Origin: Agromyces sp. 3263
GTDB taxonomy: Bacteria; Actinomycetota; Actinomycetes; Actinomycetales; Microbacteriaceae
NCBI RefSeq assembly: GCF_031456545.1
Contig: NZ_JAVDUV010000001.1
Location: 2,356,001-2,420,000 of the forward strand
Direction of reading: 5' to 3'
Length of the DNA: 64,000 bases
The notes beneath the pieces are model-generated. The model was not told the DNA's origin and made no database searches. It saw only the letters and a program-made list of their open reading frames with translations. Position numbers and translations under genes: made by a program. This document shows positions 34,137 through 41,592 of this stretch, piece after piece. Position 1 is the first letter of the stretch. Every line of letters starts with the position of its first letter.

Positions 34137-34954
34137 TCGCTGTATCAGTCGTCCTCGTCAGTGTGGCGACGCCCGCTGAGGCGGATGAGATGTGTTCCAA
34201 GGAACAAGTGCTGACCGGCACCTGTGCCGCGAAGAGCGTCATGAACCCAAACCTCGGCGATGTCGAGTTGTCTGGAGAGAGCACGACATCGACGGGCGGG
34301 GCCGGCCCGGGTAATGGCCGTTCTGGCGAAAACTCTGACGCACAGCACGAGGGCGGCGACGCTGCACCCGCGCCCGCAGCTCCGGCCCCGCCCGCGAACT
34401 GCAGCCCCTCGAACATCGCGCTGTGCGCCGTCGACCCGACCGTCCCGCAGGAGCCCGCGGCGGCGCCCGTGGTGGTGACCCTGCGCGACATCGCGTCGTT
34501 CCGGCCCGCTGCGCCCGGCAACGGCATGGAGCCCGCCGGATGGGCGGTCGAGGGCCTGCCGGCGAACTTCGTGGCCGCGGCATCCGTGCAGGTCGTGTCC
34601 GGCACGCTGCTCGGGCAGCCGGCCGACGTACGGTTCACGCCGATCGGGTACCGGTGGAGCCACAGCGACGGGGCCGTCGTCGACAGCGCGACCCCGGGCG
34701 CGACCTGGGCGGCGCTCGGTCAGGGCGAGTTCACCGAGACGGCGACGAGCCACGTCTACGCGACGTCCGGCGAGTACACGGTCGACGTCGCAGCGACCCT
34801 GCGCGCCGAGTACCGGTTCGCCGGCTCACCGTGGCGCGCCATCGCCGGCACACTCACCGTGGCGGGCGCACCGCAGCGGGTGCTCGTCGGCGAGTTCGAC
34901 ACGGTCCTGACGCAGGGCGACTGCAACGCGAACCCCGACGGGCCCGGTTGCTGA
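34106..34954 (+). CDS. Secreted protein with a PKD-like beta domain
   Basis: A 282-residue protein with an N-terminal signal peptide (WLIAVSVVLVSVATPAEA, cleavage after about residue 26) and four Cys in the first half. A Gly/Ala/Pro-rich linker follows. The C-terminal region (~residues 170-260) shows the pattern YRWSHSDGAVVDS, ATSHVYATSGEYTVDVAATL, as in PKD-like beta-sandwich domains. It ends CNANPDGPGC. It is probably cell-wall associated. The GTG start has AGAGGGAA upstream and overlaps the lipoprotein gene, so the two form a unit. The first ~230 bp share the low-GC patch; the rest has normal composition. Confidence 0.7.
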   Translation: MGSRQFLPWLIAVSVVLVSVATPAEADEMCSKEQVLTGTCAAKSVMNPNLGDVELSGESTTSTGGAGPGNGRSGENSDAQHEGGDAAPAPAAPAPPANCSPSNIALCAVDPTVPQEPAAAPVVVTLRDIASFRPAAPGNGMEPAGWAVEGLPANFVAAASVQVVSGTLLGQPADVRFTPIGYRWSHSDGAVVDSATPGATWAALGQGEFTETATSHVYATSGEYTVDVAATLRAEYRFAGSPWRAIAGTLTVAGAPQRVLVGEFDTVLTQGDCNANPDGPGC

Positions 34955-34981
34955 CCGGGCCGACTGACCAGCTCGTCCCGG

Positions 34982-36121
34982 CTACCGGGCCGCGGCCGAC
35001 GGCTCGCCGTTGCGGTGCCGGTCGGCGACGATCGACGCATCGAGCAGTCGCCGCACCCCCGCCATGCCGTCGGCCTCGAAGGCGGCCCGCTGCCGCATCG
35101 CGCCGGTGCCGTCGCGCAGGAGCCGCTCCACCGAGGCGCGCACCACGTCGAGATCGCCGGCCTCGGTCAACTGCGGCTCGAGCAGGCGCACGAACCCGCG
35201 CAGCGCGTCCGCCGCGGGTGCGAGGGCGCCCGACAGCGGATCGAAGACCTCGCCCCGCATCCCGTGGTGCGCCGAGTGGAACACGGCCGCGCTGAGCAGC
35301 TCGGGCGGCACATCCGCCGAGGCCGTCGCCGCGGCATCCGTCGCACCGGGTGCCTCGAGCGCGTGCGACACGAGGGCGCGCGAGAGCGCCGTGATCAGCA
35401 GGGTGCTCTCGGCGTCGAGCTGTGCGTCACCCATGCGGAACTCGATGGTCGGCAGGTGCTCCGAGAGCCGCACGTCCCACGAGATGAGCGCAAGGTCGGC
35501 CGTGCCCCCGATGCCGAGCAGCTGGCGGGTGCGGCGGTCGTAGTCCGCGGCGTCGAGGAACGAGGGCGGGCATCCGGCCGTGGTCCACCGGCGCATCAGC
35601 ACGGTGCGCCAGCTGTCGAAGCCCGTGTCATGGCCGCGCCACAGCGGTGAGTTGGTGCCGATCGCGGTGAGCAGCGGCATCCAGGGCCGCGCCGCGTTGA
35701 GCGCGATGACGCCGGCCTCGCGGTCGGGCACGCCCACGTGCACGTGCAGGCCGCTCACCTGATGGTCGGCGATCAGGCCGCCGAGGTCGCGGACGATGCG
35801 CGCATAGCGCTCGCTCTCGGTGATGTCGGGGAACGGCGTGGTCTCGGGCGCGGTGCCGAGACTCGCACCCACGACGCCGAAGTCGGCCGCGTGATCGGCG
35901 ACGCGGTGGCGGAACCCGAGGAGCGCCGCGCGCGCCTCGTCGAGCGTCGTGAACACGGATGACGCGTGCTCGACCTGTGACGCGAGGAACTCCTTGTGGG
36001 TCACGCCCGCCCAGTCGGGCTCCTGCGAGAGCCGCTCGAAGACCGCCGCCCCGACGTTCGCCGGACGCAGGGTCTCGGGATCGAGGAACTGGAACTCCTC
36101 TTCGACACCGAACGTCCGCAT
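34982..36121 (-). CDS. YbdK-family carboxylate-amine ligase (glutamate-cysteine ligase-like)
   Basis: A 379-residue member of the GCS2/YbdK family. Signatures are GVEEEFQFLDP (residues 5-15, metal-binding glutamates), the HVHVGVPD stretch (~122-129) and TIEFRMGDAQ. The E. coli relative has weak glutamate-cysteine ligase activity in vitro; the true product is unknown. In actinobacteria such ligases may make gamma-glutamyl compounds. It is transcribed away from the ECF42/DGPF unit, with 198 bp between. It ends near the secreted-protein gene with 27 bp separating the convergent stops. Confidence 0.88.
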   Translation of the reverse strand: MRTFGVEEEFQFLDPETLRPANVGAAVFERLSQEPDWAGVTHKEFLASQVEHASSVFTTLDEARAALLGFRHRVADHAADFGVVGASLGTAPETTPFPDITESERYARIVRDLGGLIADHQVSGLHVHVGVPDREAGVIALNAARPWMPLLTAIGTNSPLWRGHDTGFDSWRTVLMRRWTTAGCPPSFLDAADYDRRTRQLLGIGGTADLALISWDVRLSEHLPTIEFRMGDAQLDAESTLLITALSRALVSHALEAPGATDAAATASADVPPELLSAAVFHSAHHGMRGEVFDPLSGALAPAADALRGFVRLLEPQLTEAGDLDVVRASVERLLRDGTGAMRQRAAFEADGMAGVRRLLDASIVADRHRNGEPSAAAR

Positions 36122-36224
36122 GTGCGCCCTACCCTTCGACGGGAAGCCCCCATCGAACTCTCTCCGCGGCCGGACCGCCTGTCAAGCCCGCGCGAAACCG
36201 GGGGACGCCGAGTAGCGGCACCAT

Positions 36225-36251
36225 GTCGAGAAACGGCGCGCAGCCTCGACA
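36225..36251 (+). promoter_or_regulatory. ECF42-type promoter before the DGPF gene
   Basis: TGTCGA (36225-36230), 17 bp spacer, CGAC (36248-36251). This fits the ECF42 consensus as described for Streptomyces (TGTCGA at -35, CGA/TC at -10). It sits about 70 bp before the DGPF gene that adjoins an ECF42-type sigma factor, so autoregulation is likely. Confidence 0.75.
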
Positions 36252-36319
36252 TACTGGTGGGAGCGCGGTCCGCCTCCCGAACGAACGACGATGACGAACG
36301 ATCGAAGGAGCGATTTCCG

Positions 36320-36694
36320 ATGAAGTACCTCATCCAGATCTACAGCAACCCCGAGTCGCGCGCGGTGTGGGAGAGCTTCACGCCCGAGCAGCAGGTCGAG
36401 GGCTACGCCTCCTACCAGGCGATCAGCGGCGAGCTGGCCTCGCGTGGCGAGCTCGTCGCGAGCGAGGCGCTCGCCGACATCTCGCTCGCCAAGCGCGTCA
36501 CCAACGACGAGGCCGGCACCGTGGCGAGCGACGGGCCCTTCGCCGAGACGAAGGAGCTCCTCGCGGGCTTCTACCTCGTCGACGTCGACGACGAGTCGCG
36601 CGCGGTCGAGATCGCCTCATGCTTCCCCGAGGCCCGGTTCGGGCTCATCGAGGTGCGCCCGGTGCTCGAGATGACGGGTGGCGGCGACCTCTGA
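36320..36694 (+). CDS. DGPF/YCII-domain protein, ECF42 partner
   Basis: A 124-residue YCII-like protein with the diagnostic DGPFAETKE (~residues 73-81) and the N-terminal MKYLIQIYSNPE strand. Proteins of this group are nearly always encoded beside ECF42 sigma factors, and here the sigma gene begins 24 bp downstream. They are thought to be targets or helpers of the sigma factor; the biochemical role is unknown. AAGGAG precedes the ATG. An ECF42-type promoter lies about 70 bp upstream. Confidence 0.9.
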   Translation: MKYLIQIYSNPESRAVWESFTPEQQVEGYASYQAISGELASRGELVASEALADISLAKRVTNDEAGTVASDGPFAETKELLAGFYLVDVDDESRAVEIASCFPEARFGLIEVRPVLEMTGGGDL

Positions 36695-36718
36695 GGTCGC
36701 CGGCACCTCCGCGATGCC

Positions 36719-37960
36719 GTGAGCGACGCCGTCCGGGCACTGCGAGACGCCGCACCGTCGGCGCTCGCAGTGCTCGTGCGCCGCTACGGCGACTTCGCGG
36801 CGTGCGAGGACGCCATGCAGGAGGCCCTCGTCGCGGCATCCGATGCCTGGCCTCGCGAGGGGGTGCCCGACAGCCCGCGAGCCTGGCTCGTGCGGGTCGC
36901 GTCGCGCCGCTACATCGACCAGGTGCGGTCGGATGTCGCTCGCCGGCGCCGTGAGGCCCTCGCCGTCGAGCTCGAGCCGCCGCTCGGCGGAACGCCCGGA
37001 GTTCCCGCGGTCGACGACACCCTCACGCTGTTCCTCCTGTGCTGCCACCCCGCGCTCACCCGGCCGGCGCAGGTCGCGCTCACCCTGCGTGCGGTCGGTG
37101 GACTCACCACCGCCGAGATCGCCCGCGCCCTGCTCGTGCCCGAGGCCACCGTCGCCCAGCGCATCTCGCGGGCGAAGGCGCGCATCCGCTCGAGCGGCGA
37201 GGCGTTCCGGATGCCGCAGCCCGACGAGCTCGAGGACAGGCTGGTCGCCCTCCGCAACGTGCTCTACCTCATCTTCACCGAGGGGCACACCGCCAGCTCG
37301 GGCGAGGCGCTCGCTCGCGTGGACCTGTCTGCGGAGGCGATCCGGCTCACCAGGCAACTCCACGCCACCGATCCGGATGCCTCGGGAGAGACCACCGGGC
37401 TGCTCGCCCTCATGCTCCTCACCGACGCCCGCAGGGCCGCGCGCACCGACGCGGCGGGTGCGCTCGTGCCGCTCGACGACCAGGAACGGTCGCGTTGGGA
37501 CCGCGCGACGATCCACGAGGGCGTCGATCTCGTCACGCACGTGCTCGACCGCGCGCCCATCGGCCCCTACCAGTTGCAGGCGGCGATCGCGGCGGTGCAC
37601 GATGAGGCGCCGTCGACGGAGGCGACCGACTGGGTCGAGATCCTCGGCCTCTACGACCTCCTCGGACGCCTGACGCCCGGACCGATGGTGACCCTCGGAC
37701 GCATCGTCGCCCTGGCCATGGTCGAAGGTCCCGAATCGGGCCTCGCCGCCCTCGACCGGGCCGAGTCCGGCGGAGACGGCGCCGGGTCGGCGCTCGCCGA
37801 CCACCACCGCACCTGGGCGGTACGTGCGCACCTCCTCGAGCGTTCGGAACGCACGGATGCCGCGTCGCTGGCGTTCGCCGAGGCCGCGCGCCGCGCGCGC
37901 AACGGCCCCGAGCAGCGCTACCTCGCCGCGAAGGCCGAGTCGCTGCGTCAGGTCCGCTGA
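36719..37960 (+). CDS. ECF42-group RNA polymerase sigma factor with C-terminal extension
   Basis: A 413-residue sigma factor. Region 2 (residues ~10-70, EDAMQEALVAASDAWP, SPRAWLVRVASRRYID) and region 4 (~105-160, TLRAVGGLTTAEIARALLVPEATVAQRISRAK) are typical. A ~220-residue C-terminal extension with helical TPR-like repeats (LYLIFTEGHTASSG, GLLALMLLTDARR, LGLYDLL) marks the ECF42 group, which uses the extension rather than an anti-sigma factor for control. The start is a GTG; the ATG five bases before it is followed at once by a stop codon. It forms a unit with the DGPF gene and probably drives its own promoter. Confidence 0.93.
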   Translation: MSDAVRALRDAAPSALAVLVRRYGDFAACEDAMQEALVAASDAWPREGVPDSPRAWLVRVASRRYIDQVRSDVARRRREALAVELEPPLGGTPGVPAVDDTLTLFLLCCHPALTRPAQVALTLRAVGGLTTAEIARALLVPEATVAQRISRAKARIRSSGEAFRMPQPDELEDRLVALRNVLYLIFTEGHTASSGEALARVDLSAEAIRLTRQLHATDPDASGETTGLLALMLLTDARRAARTDAAGALVPLDDQERSRWDRATIHEGVDLVTHVLDRAPIGPYQLQAAIAAVHDEAPSTEATDWVEILGLYDLLGRLTPGPMVTLGRIVALAMVEGPESGLAALDRAESGGDGAGSALADHHRTWAVRAHLLERSERTDAASLAFAEAARRARNGPEQRYLAAKAESLRQVR

Positions 37961-37965
37961 GGGGC

Positions 37966-37979
37966 GCGCCGTTCGGCGC
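37966..37979. terminator. Tetraloop hairpin between sigma gene and DUF1905 gene
   Basis: GCGCC (37966-37970), loop GTTC, GGCGC (37975-37979). It lies in the 25 bp between two convergent stops. Confidence 0.5.
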
Positions 37980-37985
37980 AGCCGT

Positions 37986-38279
37986 TCATGCGTCGACCAC
38001 CTCGAGCCGCACGTCGACGTCGTCGCCCTCGCCGATGCCCTCGGCGGTGCGCACCGCCTTCTTCAGGGGGAGCACGTAGCTGCCTCGCTTCGAGTCGGGG
38101 AAGATCGACGTCGACCAGCTGGTCGAACCCACCGTGACCCGCACCCGCACCGCTCCGAAGCCGCGGGGCACGCGCGGCACCTCGCGGATGTCGGCGGCGA
38201 ACTCCTCGGGGACGGTCACGAAGAACCAGCCGCCCTGGGCGCCCCACTCCCAGAGTGGCGCGGTGAAGCGGAATCGCAT
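37986..38279 (-). CDS. DUF1905 domain protein
   Basis: A 97-residue single-domain protein with the DUF1905 pattern: MRFRFTAPLWEWGAQGGWFFVTVPEE, GFGAVRVRVTVGSTSWSTSIFP and GSYVLPLKKAVRTAEGIGEGD. It is a small beta barrel of unknown function. It is the last gene of a four-gene minus-strand run. It also has its own TAGCAT (38291-38286) 6 nt before the ATG and no ribosome-binding site, so a leaderless internal transcript is likely. Confidence 0.85.
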   Translation of the reverse strand: MRFRFTAPLWEWGAQGGWFFVTVPEEFAADIREVPRVPRGFGAVRVRVTVGSTSWSTSIFPDSKRGSYVLPLKKAVRTAEGIGEGDDVDVRLEVVDA

Positions 38280-38288
38280 GGTCGGATG

Positions 38289-38609
38289 CTACCGGCGCCA
38301 ACCGACGCGCCAGGGCCGTCGCGGCGTTCGGCGCGCGTCGGGTGCGGGCGCAAGGGGCTCGGTGGTCTGCTCCAGCACGCTCGTGTGCTCGAACACGGTG
38401 GTGTGCTCGGGCATGTCGGTGTGCTCGAGCACGGTGTGCTTCGGCATCGCCGAGTCCGCGAAGAGGTCGAAGAGGTCGGCTGTGCCACGCGGCTCGTGCG
38501 GCTTGGCGGCCGTGTGGGGAGTCCAGCGCCGCCCATCCCAGTAGCGCAGCAGCGCGGCATCCGTCTCGTCGTCGTACCAGCCGGCGACGCCTGCGGGCCC
38601 AGCGGTCAC
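38289..38609 (-). CDS. DUF2510 protein with EHT repeats
   Basis: A 106-residue protein. The DUF2510 motif GWYDDETDAALLRYWDGRRWT covers residues ~10-30. A stretch with repeated HT steps follows (KHTVLEHTDMPEHT, FEHTSVLEQT; ~56-83), then an Arg/Pro-rich end. DUF2510 is a short actinobacterial domain that often sits before membrane segments, but here no membrane helix follows. The GTG at 38609 overlaps the stop of the TauE-like gene (GTGA). The repeat is also plain at DNA level (GTGCTCGA and GTGTGCTCG units). Confidence 0.75.
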   Translation of the reverse strand: MTAGPAGVAGWYDDETDAALLRYWDGRRWTPHTAAKPHEPRGTADLFDLFADSAMPKHTVLEHTDMPEHTTVFEHTSVLEQTTEPLAPAPDARRTPRRPWRVGWRR

Positions 38610-39415
38610 GCCGCTGCCCCCTTCCGCTGGAGGCGGATGGCGCGCACCGCGAGCTGCACCGCGGCGACGACCATGAGCGCCGCGAACAGGCGCGCCGACC
38701 ACTCGGGGGAGAGGAGGAATGCGATCGCGACGCCGCCGAACGAGGCGATCGTCGCCGGGATGCCCACCGCCAGCCCGACCCGCAGGTCGACGATGCCGGC
38801 TCGCGCGTTCGACACGGTGCCGCTCACGGCGGTCGGGATCATCACCGCGAGCGACGTGCCCTTGGCCACGAGGTCGCTCATGCCGAAGAACGCCACGAAC
38901 GCGGGCACCATGATGATGCCCCCGCCGACACCGAAGAGGCCCGACGCGATGCCGACCACGAGGCCGAGCGCGACCATGCCGATGACGGGCAGCACGTCGA
39001 GCTCGATGCGGTCGCCGCGCACTGGTGCGACGAGCAGCATGCGCACGGCAACGGCGATGAGCAGGGCCACGAAGAGCCAGCGCAGCCAGCCAAGGGCCAG
39101 CCGGCGCAGCATCCACGTGCCGATCCACGACCCGACGATGCCGCCGACGGCGACGATGAGGGCGACCACGAGGTCGATCTCACCGTTCGCGAAGTAGGTG
39201 ATCGAGCCGGCGATCGCGGCGGGCACGATCGCGGCGAGCGAGGTGGCCGACGCACGACGCTGGTCCATGCCGGCGAAGGTGATGAGGAGCGGGACCATGA
39301 GGATGCCGCCGCCGACGCCGAACGCCCCCGAGAGCAGCCCGCCGGCCGCCCCGATCAGTGCGAGACGCACCCACCAGGAGCGCGCGCGAACGGCGGGCGT
39401 GTCGGGGGAGGTCAC
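38606..39415 (-). CDS. TauE/SafE-family sulfite/sulfonate exporter-like permease
   Basis: A 269-residue membrane protein with about eight hydrophobic segments and the twofold internal repeat of the family: SGAFGVGGGILMVP (~residues 24-37) and SGLFGVGGGIIMVP (~residues 151-164). Members move sulfite, sulfonates or other small organic acids out of the cell; the substrate is uncertain. I use the GTG at 39415, since the 66 codons before it are Arg-rich and antisense-like within vanZ. TACAGT (39427-39422) lies 6 nt upstream, as in other leaderless starts here. It is 4 bp downstream of the VanZ-like gene. Confidence 0.88.
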   Translation of the reverse strand: MTSPDTPAVRARSWWVRLALIGAAGGLLSGAFGVGGGILMVPLLITFAGMDQRRASATSLAAIVPAAIAGSITYFANGEIDLVVALIVAVGGIVGSWIGTWMLRRLALGWLRWLFVALLIAVAVRMLLVAPVRGDRIELDVLPVIGMVALGLVVGIASGLFGVGGGIIMVPAFVAFFGMSDLVAKGTSLAVMIPTAVSGTVSNARAGIVDLRVGLAVGIPATIASFGGVAIAFLLSPEWSARLFAALMVVAAVQLAVRAIRLQRKGAAA

Positions 39416-39419
39416 CCGC

Positions 39420-39977
39420 CTACTGTATCCGCGAGGGAGAGCCGACGAGCTCGCCCGCCGAGGCCGCCGCGTCGAACGAGGCCGGCACCGGGGCATCCGT
39501 CGCCGTGGCCGCACCCGACGACGACATCGCGTCGTCCGCCGGCGTGCGGATGGGCACGGCCGCCACGGCGACCGAGCGGCGCACCATGCGGGCCGTGAGC
39601 ACGAGCAGCACACCGAGCACGGCGCCCCCGGTGTTCATGACGAGGTCTCGCGGATCGGAGATGCGATCGGGCTCGGGCACCTGCACGAGTTCGATGACCG
39701 CGGTGAACGCGAACCCGGCGAGCAGTGCCAACGGCCAGCGCCGACGCGGGACGAGCAGCGCGGCGAGCAGCCCGACCGGGACGAACATCGCCACGTTGAA
39801 CGCCATCTCCGACAGGTAGCCGGTGGTCCACGTGACGGGGGCCGTCCACGCGTCGGGGTTCAGGATGCCGCCCTCGAGCTGGTTGCCGCTCGTGCGCCAC
39901 GGCGCTGGGCCGACGGTCGCCCACAGCACGACGGCGGCGTAGGCGAGGGCGACGAATCGCAGGGGGCGGCGGTTCAC
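39420..39977 (-). CDS. VanZ-like membrane protein
   Basis: A 185-residue protein with about four to five hydrophobic segments and the VanZ pattern: NVAMFVPVGLLAALLVP, AVIELVQVPEPDRISDPRDLVMNTGGAVLG. The polar C-terminal ~45 residues are Ala/Ser/Asp-rich. VanZ-like proteins affect teicoplanin susceptibility in some bacteria, but the function of most members is unknown. It heads the minus-strand run VanZ, TauE, DUF2510, DUF1905. A CAGACT element lies 6 nt before the GTG start (39989-39984). Confidence 0.85.
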   Translation of the reverse strand: MNRRPLRFVALAYAAVVLWATVGPAPWRTSGNQLEGGILNPDAWTAPVTWTTGYLSEMAFNVAMFVPVGLLAALLVPRRRWPLALLAGFAFTAVIELVQVPEPDRISDPRDLVMNTGGAVLGVLLVLTARMVRRSVAVAAVPIRTPADDAMSSSGAATATDAPVPASFDAAASAGELVGSPSRIQ

Positions 39978-40110
39978 CGCTCCAGTCTGGTGTGCTCGCC
40001 TATGAGCGGGCTGGCACCACCCCGCATGTCCGCTGATCGTCGGCGCGTCAACTGGAATTCCGTCATCTCAGGTCACGATCCGGTCGCGGACTGGTGCGCT
40101 CGCGCGCGCG

Positions 40111-40346
40111 GCCTACTAGGGTAGGCTCAACGATTCCTCCATCAAGCGGGCAGACGCCCGCGCCTCCACCTGATTGCCCGGAGGCGGCACGATCCGCGTG
40201 GCATGACCCGATACGAGACGGCGGATGCCTGAGCGCACACCCGCCCCTCGCCCCCAGCTTCGGCGGCACCGTGTCGTCGGGGACGCGATCGACCCCGATC
40301 GCATCGGGCCCGCACTCAGCGGCCCATAGGACAGAAGGACAGCAGT
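40111..40346 (+). promoter_or_regulatory. Promoter region and long structured leader of the first cold-shock gene
   Basis: The 369-bp gap 39978-40346 has no gene. GCCTAC-TAGG-GTAGGC (40111-40126) is a perfect 6-bp inverted repeat that contains a -10-like TAGGGT (40117-40122). The leader of roughly 215 nt then has two perfect hairpins in tandem: GCGGGC/GCCCGC with a 4-nt loop (40146-40161) and GCCTCC/GGAGGC (40162-40185). Long folded leaders are typical of cold-shock mRNAs. Downstream to 40346 I see a purine-rich ribosome-binding region (ACAGAAGGACAGC) and nothing else. Confidence 0.55.
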
Positions 40347-40550
40347 ATGGCAACCGGAACCGTCAAGTGGTTCAACGCCGAAAAGGGCTTCGGCTTCATC
40401 GCTCCCGACGACGGCAGCGCCGACGTCTTCGCACACTTCAGCGCCATCTCGGGCAACGGCTACCGTTCGCTCGAAGAGGGCCAGAAGGTCGAGTTCGAGG
40501 TCGCACAGGGCCCCAAGGGCCTGCAGGCTGAGAACATCCGCGGCCTCTAG
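40347..40550 (+). CDS. Cold-shock protein (CspA family)
   Basis: A 67-residue single cold-shock domain with both RNA-binding motifs, GFGFIAP (RNP1, residues 14-20) and DVFAHFSAI (RNP2, 26-34). It binds single-stranded RNA/DNA and acts as RNA chaperone. It has a long structured leader and a strong terminator, so it is transcribed alone. A very similar paralogue lies at 43593-43799; the two differ mainly in the C-terminal half. Confidence 0.97.
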   Translation: MATGTVKWFNAEKGFGFIAPDDGSADVFAHFSAISGNGYRSLEEGQKVEFEVAQGPKGLQAENIRGL

Positions 40551-40565
40551 GTCTCGGCTCTCAGG

Positions 40566-40597
40566 ACGCCCCCGTCAGCTCCGGCTGGCGGGGGCGT
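40566..40597 (+). terminator. Intrinsic terminator of the first cold-shock gene
   Basis: ACGCCCCCG (40566-40574) pairs with CGGGGGCGT (40589-40597), with inner CAGC/GCTG pairing around a TCCG loop. A pyrimidine-rich tail (TCGTCTTCCT) follows. Confidence 0.85.
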
Positions 40598-40653
40598 TCG
40601 TCTTCCTCGGGTCGACCCGGGCTCCGCGTCAGCGCGGCGGTTCGCGCTGCCTG

Positions 40654-41526
40654 TCAGCTGGGACGAACGGATGCCGCGGCATCCCCCACCTCATCGCGCC
40701 ATGAGTGGCGCGGCTCGTAGCCGAGCACCCGCCGGGCCTTGTCGATCGAGAGCAGGGTGTCGTGCACGCCGAGATCACCGTGCAACGGGACATCCGGGAA
40801 GACCTCGGCGACGAGCTCTGCGTTCGGGCGCGACATGACCGTGTCGGCCGCGGCGATGATGAACCGGTCGAAGCCGGGCCACGCCTTGGCCAGCGCCAGG
40901 CTGACCGCCTGTGCTCCGTCGCGCCCGTCGACGTAGCCCCAGAGATTCCACTTGCGCAGCCTCGGGTCGGCGTCGAACGAGGGGAAGTCCACGTAGTCGG
41001 CAGGATCCATGACGTTCGAGAAGCGGAGCGCCGTGATCGACAGCTCGGGGTTCCAGCGCACGAACTCGATGGCCATCTGCTCCTCGAGGTGCTTCACGAG
41101 CGAGTATGTGCTCTCGGGTAGCGCCGGGTACTCCTCGTCGACCGGAATGTATGGCGGTGGCACGTCGAACGGCAGGCCGAGCACGGTCTCGCTCGAGGCG
41201 TACACGACCCGGGTGATGCCGAGGCGCCGGGCCGCCTGGAACACGTTGAACGTCGACAGCATGTTGTTGTGGAAGGTCGCCACGTCGCTGAGGATGCCGG
41301 GCGCCGGGATCGCGCCGAGGTGCACGATCGCCTCGACGCCGTCGTGACGGTCGTCCACGCCGGCGATGGCGTCGATCACCTGGCCGTAGTCGGTGAGGTC
41401 GACGCGCGTGACGTGCGCGCGGTCCCCCTGCTGGTCGAGGTTCACGACCTCGTGGCCCTCGTCGCGAAGCGTGCGGACGACGGTGCGGCCGAGCTTGCCC
41501 GACCCTCCGGTGACGGCGATGCGCAT
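40654..41526 (-). CDS. NAD(P)-dependent epimerase/dehydratase (extended SDR)
   Basis: A 290-residue extended SDR. The N-terminal nucleotide-binding motif is GGSGKLG (residues 7-13; TGGSGKLGR) and the catalytic Tyr141-x-x-x-Lys145 lies in STYSLVK. Residues ~170-260 form the variable substrate domain. It probably changes a sugar or sugar nucleotide in the cytoplasm; the exact substrate is unknown. The start at 41526 has a -10-like GAGACT 6 nt upstream. The frame runs open for 261 further codons upstream, but these are antisense to udgX and not real. It is divergent from udgX with 66 bp between. Confidence 0.88.
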   Translation of the reverse strand: MRIAVTGGSGKLGRTVVRTLRDEGHEVVNLDQQGDRAHVTRVDLTDYGQVIDAIAGVDDRHDGVEAIVHLGAIPAPGILSDVATFHNNMLSTFNVFQAARRLGITRVVYASSETVLGLPFDVPPPYIPVDEEYPALPESTYSLVKHLEEQMAIEFVRWNPELSITALRFSNVMDPADYVDFPSFDADPRLRKWNLWGYVDGRDGAQAVSLALAKAWPGFDRFIIAAADTVMSRPNAELVAEVFPDVPLHGDLGVHDTLLSIDKARRVLGYEPRHSWRDEVGDAAASVRPS

Positions 41527-41592
41527 GCCTCCAGTCTCGCACCGCGTGCAACCCCCTGCCGCCGAGGCCAGTCGACTCGTACGCTCGCCTGC

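Noticed and set aside
36714..36722. ATG at 36714 as start of the sigma factor
   Set aside because: It reads ATG CCG TGA and stops at once. The GTG at 36719 is in the sigma-factor frame.
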